Assembly (NCBI GenBank): GCA_001600635.1
Contig: BCKL01000017.1
Span: forward strand, 142,003 to 206,002
Reading direction: 5' to 3'
From: Leucosporidium creatinivorum
Taxonomy: Eukaryota > Basidiomycota > Microbotryomycetes > Leucosporidiales > Leucosporidiaceae
Length of the DNA stretch: 64,000 bases
Shown here piece by piece: positions 53,431 to 64,000 of this stretch. A program made the translations under genes and the position numbers. The notes below the pieces were generated by a model that was not told the DNA's origin, did not search any database, and saw nothing but the letters and a program-made list of their open reading frames with translations. Positions within the stretch are counted from its first letter, which is position 1, and every line of letters begins with the position of its first letter.

Positions 53431-55515
53431 CTAAGGCGAAGCTGTCACAACTCCTACTCGACCCGTGATCGCTCCGTTCCCATCCCTCACCACACCGCGA
53501 TACAGCGGCAACACCTTCTCCATATCTTTCACATGTTCCTCGACAATCGCCGCAATCTCGTCTCTTCGTTCGGGCGAGATGGTGGGAATGTCGTAGCGAT
53601 CGTCGCCGAGCAGCGTCGCTGGCAGCACAGGCGTGTCGCCATTCTCGGCGAGCTCCTTCTTGATCTGCTCCGACACTGCTTGGAAGCGAGCGCGAGTGTC
53701 CGCTTCGGCGTCGAGGGCGTACACCCAGTCGTTCTGTTGCGCAGAGAGGAAGAGCGAGTCAGCTCGGCGCGAATGAACTCGCAAGCAGGCCATCAAAGCC
53801 GAGAGAGCCTCGAGATAGAAGACATGGTAGACGCACCTGCATCTTGACGCTCTCAGGATCGACCTCCTTGCCCGCATCCAAATCCCTCAGCGCCGAATGC
53901 CACCGTCGCCGAGTATCCTTCCCTGTCTTCTGAGTCTTGAGTACCCTCGCATACCGCAGTCTCTCATACGTGAGAGTAGCGAGCCTCACGTTCCCCTTCC
54001 CTGCCAACTCGAGGCAGATGGCGAGGCAAGCGCCATCCTCGGTGGCTTGGCTCGCTCCTTGCGCGCTGGTAGGGAGGTGAGGGTGCGCCGAGTCGCCGAT
54101 GAGACAGATCTTGCCGGACTTGGAGACCCAAGTCGGGAGCGGTTGACGGTATACAATCTTCCAGTCGAGGCAGGAGGGAGTGAGAGCCATGGCGTTGACG
54201 ACTGGATCGATGGAAGGGTCAGCTCGGACGGTTCGGCGAAGAGATGCGAGAGCTCACTCGTTGGATCCCAGTCCTTCACAAGAGCGACAGCGTCTTCCAC
54301 CTTTCCGGGTTGCTGCCAATTCTCGTCGATGTCCTCCGTGTCGATATGAGTGATGATCCCTAGTTTAGCGAGCAGTCAGACTCGGAGATCGCTCGGCGCG
54401 CTTGAGGTGACGACTCACAGTTGAACTCTTCGCCATCCTTGCAGCTGTTCTGTACGATATGAAGGTCCCGTCCGATCCAGATGTTCATACTCTTTGACAC
54501 AAGGATGCGAAAACAACTAGCGAGAATCAGCGCCGCGAGCCGAAGAGTGAGGAAAGCGAAGGGGCTCACATCGCGTTCGACGAGGACCTTGGAGTGAGGG
54601 TCTTGACGGATCCTCGAACCCTCAGTGTAGGCTCGGTAGCAGGCGTACCCGCTCGAGAGCGGCTTGTCCTCGTAGCCGAGCACAAGCTCTCGGCACTGAC
54701 TTTTGATCCCGTCGGCGCCGATGATAATGTCGGCGTGGACTACGGTGCCATCGACGAGGGTAACTGAGAGATCGTCCTCATTGTACGAGACGACAGCAGT
54801 GCCCATGTGGATGGGAACGCCGAGCTCCTCGACTGGGTCGAAGAAGGCTTGGTGGTAGTCTCCGCGGTGGCCGATGTAGCCTGTAGAGTGAGTCGAACTA
54901 AGCATTCAGTCAACTTCACAAGAGCGCTACTCACCAGCCATGTCCATCAAGCGTTGGTTAGCAATGATCTCTCCCGTGTCCCAGCGCCGAATCGACATTA
55001 TACGACTCTTGTTGCCGATAGCTACGAGCTTGTCCCTGCAGCCCCACCGAGTAAGGAGACGGAGGGCGTTCTCTCCCACTCCGAGCGAGTCGCCGAGACG
55101 GAGAAATCTAGGCGAGACGAACCGCGAAAGGTCAACGCCGAGATCGTCGCCGAGGGTCGCTGGACGGTCGAACTCACTTTCGGATCTTCTCATATACGAT
55201 AACCTCGTACCCAGCGTACGCCATGGCCATAGCAGTCGCTAGTCCACCGAGCCCCGCGCCTGTGAGGGAGGACAGTCAGCGCTGAGCTTGACGGCGGGAG
55301 ACGAGGGTCGTAGCCGAGTCGAGAGGCTTCGCCAGAGCAGGGGCAGGTAGCTACAGCTGCTTGTCCTCCTTTCCTCCGCTCTGAGTAGGAGCAGACACCC
55401 TCCTTGCCCTACCAACCCGCTTCGAAGCCACGGACGAGCTCACTCACCTACAATTACGACCTTGAACTTGTCTCCCTTCAAGCGAGGTACTTGTTGTTGT
55501 TCTTCGGTACTCATG
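53431..55515 (-). CDS. FAD-dependent monooxygenase, salicylate-hydroxylase-like
   Basis: Flavoprotein hydroxylase of the UbiH/salicylate 1-monooxygenase group. N-terminal FKVVIVGAGLGGLA (GxGxxG dinucleotide-binding motif, split by an intron of about 230 bp), then AGYEVIVYEK. Mid-chain, ADIIIGADGIKSQCR is the DG motif; later ICLIGDSAHPHLP followed by AQGASQATEDG is the GD motif binding the FAD ribityl chain. About eight exons. Start 55515 (MSTEEQQQ), stop 53431-53433. It faces the vanillyl-alcohol-oxidase-like gene across 324 bp, suggesting joint control. The substrate is probably a phenolic compound (inference). Confidence 0.88.
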
Positions 55516-55839
55516 ATGCTCCTATATGTGCTTTGATGCGGCGAGAAGCGAGCTGGCGGTCTGCGAGGGGGGTGGGTGAGGGGAGTGGGAGCGGAGGTCG
55601 AGGACAAGTTCTCGGCGGTTCGGCAGGAGCTGTAGATGAGCACCACATCGTGCTCGGCGTACCCCACCTGAGACTCAACGCCCCAGTCCACGAGACTCGC
55701 CGGCCGGTCGGCAGAAAGTTCGATGTGGGGGAAGGCAGCCTCGCTCGCTCTTCTTGCTCCCTCACACATCCCTGCTCTTCAGCAACAGCGTGAAACCCAC
55801 CCGTATCCAACTACACCTCTCGGTCTACGCTCCGCAACC
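55516..55839. promoter_or_regulatory. Divergent promoter, FAD monooxygenase / VAO-type oxidase
   Basis: 324 bp between opposed starts of two flavoenzymes with related predicted chemistry. No specific regulator site identified. Confidence 0.45.
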
Positions 55840-58583
<2,744 letters not shown>

Positions 58584-59235
58584 CTGTGTTACTCTGCTGT
58601 ATTCGAAGTCCACGAGTCTACTGGTGTCCCTTCGTGTTCAGCCGAGGTCGAGCGAGAGGCCCCACATTGCCACGCCGAAGCTTCTTCCTGCTGCACCTTC
58701 TGCTTGCACTAACAGCCTGCAGGGCAGAGGGATAGCACGAAGAGGCTCGTGCTCTTATCTTACCGCATTTCTGCTCTGTACTATCGCACCCTCGCTCATC
58801 TCTCGCGCCTGCTCAAGGGCAGCTTCCACCCCACCTCTTGTCCTCCTTCGCTTCTGTGCTCGGCATCCGTGACCACCAGCGGCGCCACCAGCAGGGAGCA
58901 GCAATTTCCCTGAACCGCTTCAGCACTTTTTCGTCAGCCAGCACCGATTCCACGACCAGCTGAGCTGGGCTTCCCCGCCCCCACCTCCACTTGCCTTCTT
59001 CTTCCCCTTCTGGAGCTCCTTCTGGGGAGCTGGGCTCATCTGGGCGATTCCAGCTGATCACCTGCACTCCGACGAGTGCCCCACAAGCCTCGCGCGACTG
59101 CCAGACAGCGAGCAGGCGAAACAGCAGCCGGCTCTGAGGTTCTCCCCCTCTCCTCCCACGATCGCGCTTGGCCTGCTGCTCTTGAGACGTCCCCGCTGCT
59201 CTTGACTTTCTACATCACACTGCTCGGCTACCAAC
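58584..59235. promoter_or_regulatory. Intergenic, VAO-type oxidase 3' end to MFS promoter
   Basis: 652 bp without a recognised gene. The last 150 bp is pyrimidine-rich, as expected before a start codon. Confidence 0.4.
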
Positions 59236-61772
59236 ATGTCGAACAGCAACTCGACCAACTCGATGCACGACGTCGAGAAGCAGCACAGCGCTCAACTGCC
59301 TACCTCGACTCAGCCTAACCTTCAGGGAGGTGACCACCTCGCGGCGACCGATTCTGACATTGAGAAGCACAATGGAGGTGAGTCATTTGAATCTCCTGCT
59401 CATCTAGATCTCATCGCTGACCTCGTTGCCCCTCCTCTGTACTCAGAGGTCAAGCTGTTCGACGATTCGGGCCTGCTCAAGACCGCCTCGGATGGCAGGA
59501 CTGTCCTCATCCCTCAGCCTTCCAATGACCCTCGCGACCCTCTCAACTGGTCCTCCCTCAAGAAGCACACCATCCTCCTCCTCCTGTACGTCCTCCAGCG
59601 AACGCCGACCTCGGCTTGACCTCTCGGCTGACACTTCTCTCACCTGCGCAGGGCCTTCGCTGCTTTTGGCGGAGACTTCCAGAGTGGAGCAGGAATCCCT
59701 CTCCTCGGACCTCAAGGAGCTGAGTGGGGCATGTCGCCCAACGACGTGAACAAAGCCGGCAACTTGAACGTCCTCTTGCTCGGCATTGGCGGAATGATCT
59801 GGATCCCGCCTCTCTACTTCTGGGTAGGTCATCGGAGCACTTCTCACCTTTTACTTGATCCCCCTGACATCTTGCCGCATTGCAGGGCCGCCTCCCGGTC
59901 CTCTTTTGGACTCAATTCTTCGGGACGTTCATGGTGCTCGGCTCGGTCCTCGCGAAGGACTTCCAGACCTACTACGCCCTTCGTCCTCGTAAGTAATATC
60001 GTCAATAAAGTGTGCAGTCCCCCTCTGCTCCATCGTAAACGACCTGCATGGCTACAGAACCTCTTTCGGTTCCACTCCGCCGCGATCGAGGCTCGCTTAC
60101 GCTCCTAGCTCTTCCCCACAGTTACCTCGCTCTTCCTGACCGCTGGACAGACCATTGGACTTACTTTCATTAAGGTGAGTGACTGTAGACACGCTGGAGC
60201 CTCACTGGACGCTCCAGAGAGATCTCGATGCTCGGCGTTGAACCTCAGCTGACGTTTTGAGCTCTAGGACATGTTCTTCTTCCACGAGCATGCTCGCAAG
60301 ATCGGCATCTGGATTTTCATCTTCCTCTGCTCTCCGTACATGGGTCCCTTCCTCGGCGGGTGAGTCTGGGACTGCCTACAGCTTGATCGCCCTCGTCGCT
60401 GATCACTTTTGGCCTTCTCTTCTCTCCCCCTCCTCCAGATTCATGGTCAACGGTCTCGAAGGCAGGTGGCGACCTGTACTATGGCTCGTGTTTGCCTACA
60501 GCGTCCTTCTCCTCATCCTCATTTCGCTCTTCGCCGACGAGACTTGGTATGATCGCAACCTCGCCGTGCAGCCCGAGCGCCAGGAAGGCCTTATGGGACG
60601 CATCTGCGACCTCACCGGCGTTACTGCATACCGTCAACGCAAGTACAAGGCCAAGGTCGGAGCCTCAGTCATGCGGTTGCTCGAGGTGAGTCCCGGCGGG
60701 CTCGGAGCTCGTAATTCGCGATTGACAGCGATTCTGCAGGTCTTCACCAAGCCCGTTACATGGGTCGTATTTGTAATCTACGCTTTATCGTTCATGTGGG
60801 CCGTAGGTGAGTAGTCTGTGCCGCTTTCTCGGTAAAAAGGTGCCGAAACCGTGTCGGCAGACTCGGCGACGATTTTGACGCTTTCAGAGCTGACTCTTGG
60901 ACTATTAGGCATCAACATTACCTCATCCATCCTCTTCGCCACTCCAAAGATCGCTGGAGGCTACGGGTTCAGCTTGAGGACCATCTCTTTCGTGAGCTAG
61001 GCTCGATATCGGTGCTCGGCGCAGCTTGTCGAGCCCTACGCTGACCTCCACCCTCCTCAGATCTACTTCACACCTCTAGTTGGACTGTTCATTGGAGAGA
61101 TAGTCGGTCACTACCTCAACGACTGGGTCGCCAACCGTTACACTCGCAAACACGGAGTCTTCAGGCCAGAGTGCAGGCTCTACACCTACTTCATCGCCGC
61201 CTTCCTCATGATTGCGAGTCAAGCCTCCCGGTGATGTGTTAGTGAGTATGAGTGCAGTAGCTGACCCTTCTCTGCTCAACAATAGCCCGGTCTCATCCTC
61301 GTCGGCCAAGCGCTCCACAAACAGCTCAGCGTCGCGGCCGTCGTGCTAGGCTGGGGAGGATACGTACTTGGTGTCATGATATCCTCTGTAGCAATTACCG
61401 CCTACATCCTCGACACCTTCCCCTCGGCCTCGGGAGAGGTCTCCTCCATCGTCAACCTTTCTCGTACGATCTCGGTGAGTTCGGCGGCGGTTCGCAAGCT
61501 TCCGGGAGAGCCTTTTTGACCATCCTACTGCACAGGGATTCTCCGTCGGATACTACCAGATGGAGTGGGGAGCGAAGGCGGGCTTCAATGTCTCGTTCGG
61601 AAGTGAGCAGACGAGCTCTCCCTGCGCCGAACGCAGCTGACCCTTCTTCCTCTCCGCAGTCCAAGCTGCCATCGTCGGTATCGCCACCCTCCTGGTCTTC
61701 GGTCTCATCCTCACCGGCGAGCGCCTTCGCAAGCTGGGTGGACCTCTCCACTGGGGCGAGGGCACTCATTGA
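59236..61772 (+). CDS. MFS transporter (DHA1/Hol1-like), neighbour of phenol-oxidising enzymes
   Basis: Twelve-helix facilitator. Hydrophilic N-terminus of about 90 residues ending NDPRDPLNWSSLKKHTILLL (a DP.NW motif typical of fungal DHA transporters). Helices include NLNVLLLGIGGMIWIPPLYF, LPVLFWTQFFGTFMVLGSVL, IGIWIFIFLCSPYMGPFLGG (motif C-like), VLWLVFAYSVLLLILISLFA, then WVVFVIYALSFMWAVG, VVLGWGGYVLGVMISSVAI and AAIVGIATLLVFGLILTG. About eleven exons. Start 59236, stop 61770-61772. It follows the VAO-type gene on the same strand; uptake or export of an aromatic compound is a reasonable guess from context only. Confidence 0.9.
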
Positions 61773-61994
61773 GGGAGAGCAGGGTTCGGCGATGGCTTGT
61801 AACTCGCGGTTGTCTAGGTTCTGTGCTCTGTAGGGTAGCATTGATAGGTCTGAATCAAAGTATTGTTATTCCCGACCAGTCTGCTCAGCATTCAGCCCGC
61901 ATGCTCCACTGCACAACGAGCAGCAACGCGAACGAGATGAAGCGCCGCTGGCGAATTCGCCCCTTGCCTCTCGCCAGTCCGCCTCAGGCTCGCG

Positions 61995-64000
61995 ATGCAT
62001 CGACTACAGGGAGGGAAGCAGATCTACAGCAGCATAGGGACTACGGCACTCGCCACCTGCGCTCTCTCACTGTCGAGCTCGCTACTCGTCGTCGTCGCTC
62101 TCGTCGCCGTCACCTCGTCTCAGCTCAAGCAGGCCACCGTGGGTTGTCCGAGCAGCGCCAGAGAGAGCTGTACTAACCCTCTATGACCCTACAGCGCACC
62201 AACTCGCCCGCTACCCTCGTCCGCCTCTCGCTCTCGCTCCTCGTCGCTCAAGCGCTCGCCCTCGTTCTCGCCTCTCAGGGAACGCTACAGCGTCTTCCCC
62301 TCTCCGACTCGCTCTCTGCACTCCTGCTCGCCAGCTTATCCTCGACGCTCCCACCTGTATGCGCCTTCCTCCTCGTAGAGACGCTCCTGCACCGCTTCAG
62401 CTCAAACTCGGCGTCATCCCGCCCGGCAGGAGGCGGAGGAAGTTGGAGAGAGCTTGCACTGCCGACGATGGGCTTCGCGCTGGCTGGGATAGTACAGGAG
62501 AGGATCAGTGGGGTGGGAAGGACGATTTGGTGGGTGCGAGGTGGTGGGGAGCTCGACTGGATGAGGAGCTGTTCGGGCCCTGTCGGTGTGGACATCGTTG
62601 TGGGACTGGCGGGCGTTGCGCTGGGAATGTGGGTCAAGGAGGTTATCAGGGAGGAACTTGAGGTGAACTTGATGGAGCACGAGGGCGAGGGAGAGGAGCA
62701 GCCGCGGCTCGGCGCAGGCCAGGTCGGAACTCGCGATGGAGATGGCTCGCTCGTTCGAAGGGCGGCTAGGTCGTCCGTCGCGATGAGTACTCTGGTCATT
62801 ATCGGAGCCCTGGCCCTCATCTCGCCTTCCCTTCCCTCCCTCTTCGCCTTCCATCGCCTTCACCCCTCGCCCGACTCGCCGGCCTTCGTCTACCCTCCCG
62901 TCAAAGTCGGCTGCATCGCTCCTCCTCCGCACGATAGGCGTACTACGAGCTCCAAGACTATCTTCACGAGACCCGAGTCGTTATGGGCCGAGGTGGGAAA
63001 GTGGTCAGCTGGGCCGAGGGTGCAGTTCGACTTGAGAAAGGAGCTGGAAGCGGTGAGGCGGGAAAGGACGGATGGGAAGGATTGGGGAAGGAGGAACAGG
63101 AGCTATTGATACAGGTGGGGGAAGTGAGCGATGCCTCTGAGTCGGGAGAAGCGAGACTGAGGAAGGGAAGAGCAAGGAGCGAAGGAGTTGGCCCCGGCGC
63201 GGGAAAGATGGAGGACTTCGCGTAGCTCTCTCTCTAGTCTCTGAATCATCATCTCATCTCGTATTCCTCTCCCGACCCCTCCTGCGAGCTATCGGAGTGC
63301 TCCCTGGCCGGATAGAACCCTTCCTCCCGTTCACCTCTGGAGTAAGTCCGCTCTCTCATTCGGGCCAACGCGAGCGCCGAGCTTACCTCGCTCACCTCGG
63401 CACAGGCCTACATCCTCGCCACCTACCTTGTCCCCGCTTCCTCCTTCTCGCACAAGCTTCATAACATCGCCACTCTTATCGGCCCCTCAGTCGACAAGGA
63501 GCATCCGAACATCCTCTTCTCGACGACGAAGGACCTCCCCGTCCCCTTCATCGAGGGCTTTCCTCTCACTCCTCGCGCTTCCTCCGAGCTCGCCAGCTCC
63601 TCCTACGCCCTTCCCCTCTCTCGAATCTCCCTCCCACACGCTCCCAACACGCCCTCGCCCAACCGCACCCCTCTTCAAACGCTCGACCTCTCGGCGGCCA
63701 TCTGCCTCGACGTCGCCAGTCCCTCGCTCTTCACTCAGTACACCTCTCCCTCCTCTTCCGCCCACGCCTCCAACCTCAAACACCCCTCCCTCATCCTCAA
63801 CCCCTCCTCCCTCCCTCTCGACTCCCCCTACCTCATCTCGCAACAGCTCTCCCAAGCCTCCTCCCGAGCTCTCGAGACGGGGTCTTTCATCCTCCGCTGC
63901 GACTCGGCGGGAGGGCAATCGGCGTTGATCGGACCGGATGGAGTGGCGAGGGTGATGAGGAGGGGAGGAGAGGGATGGACGAGCTGGGAGGGGACGGTGG
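61995..64000 (+). CDS. Membrane carbon-nitrogen hydrolase (apolipoprotein N-acyltransferase-like), partial
   Basis: The first exon (61995 to about 62138) encodes a hydrophobic N-terminus and splices in phase (GTGGGT...CTAAC...CTACAG) to RTNSPATLV. Several membrane segments follow, then VGRTIWW, GPVGVDIVVGLAGVAL and VAMSTLVIIGALALISPSL, the layout of fungal Lnt-like proteins. The nitrilase-fold part reads KVGCIAPPP, KVVSWAEGAVRLEKGA (Glu region), FSHKLHNIATLIGPSVDKEH, STTKDLPVPFIEGF (Lys-Glu region) and SAAICLDVASPSLF with the nucleophile Cys. The frame appears to shift by one base near 62937, where no normal intron fits, and the join around 63120-63240 is unresolved. The gene runs off the window edge. 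Confidence 0.72.

Overview
The window looks like nuclear DNA of a basidiomycete yeast, most likely Pucciniomycotina (red-yeast relatives). The evidence is high GC, close gene packing on both strands, many short introns per gene (about 40-100 bp, a few up to 280 bp) with GT...CTGAC or CTAAC...(C/T)AG signals, and uniformly fungal gene content. Most genes are legible only after splicing, so single reading frames understate them. Two ambiguous bases (n at 13430 and 14295) sit in low-complexity coding sequence, so isolated frame breaks may be sequence error.

Layout. 0.3-3.7 kb: an atypical protein kinase (-). 5.1-7.6 kb: an Osh6/7-like lipid-transfer protein (-). 8.1-10.3 kb: a membrane-anchored GH15 glucoamylase (-). 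10.6-19.0 kb: housekeeping genes: DEAD-box helicase DBP3 (+), recombination mediator SFR1/MEI5 (+), RNA polymerase subunit RPB5 (-), a hexapeptide O-acetyltransferase (+) and pyridoxal kinase (+). 19.2-25.3 kb: a segment flanked by an almost identical 785-bp inverted repeat (IR1), holding RNA polymerase I subunit RPA12 and a damaged TPR/SET gene. An intact SET paralogue lies just outside it (25.5-27.4 kb). 28.3-40.1 kb: a rhodanese plus tyrosine phosphatase (+), a BRCT protein (-), an MFS transporter (-) and a short-chain dehydrogenase (+). 40.4-48.1 kb: a second inverted repeat (IR2, about 600 bp per arm). Each arm carries an initiator tRNA-Met gene with an apparent 4-nt intron. Its loop holds an F-box protein (-), a dienelactone hydrolase (+) and an alpha/beta hydrolase (-). 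49.5-53.3 kb: a single-pass membrane protein with two PPxY motifs (+) and a Nop8-like nucleolar RRM protein (+). 53.4-61.8 kb: a FAD monooxygenase (-) divergent from a vanillyl-alcohol-oxidase-type flavoprotein (+), followed by an MFS transporter (+), a plausible aromatic-compound catabolic unit. 62.0 kb to the end: a membrane carbon-nitrogen hydrolase that runs off the window.

The most unusual signals are the two large inverted repeats bracketing gene blocks, the duplicated initiator tRNA with a tiny insertion at the canonical intron site, and a recurrent TCGGCG/CGCCGA hexamer just upstream of intron branch points. I found no CRISPR array, no recognisable retroelement or virus-like element, and no convincing DNA transposon.
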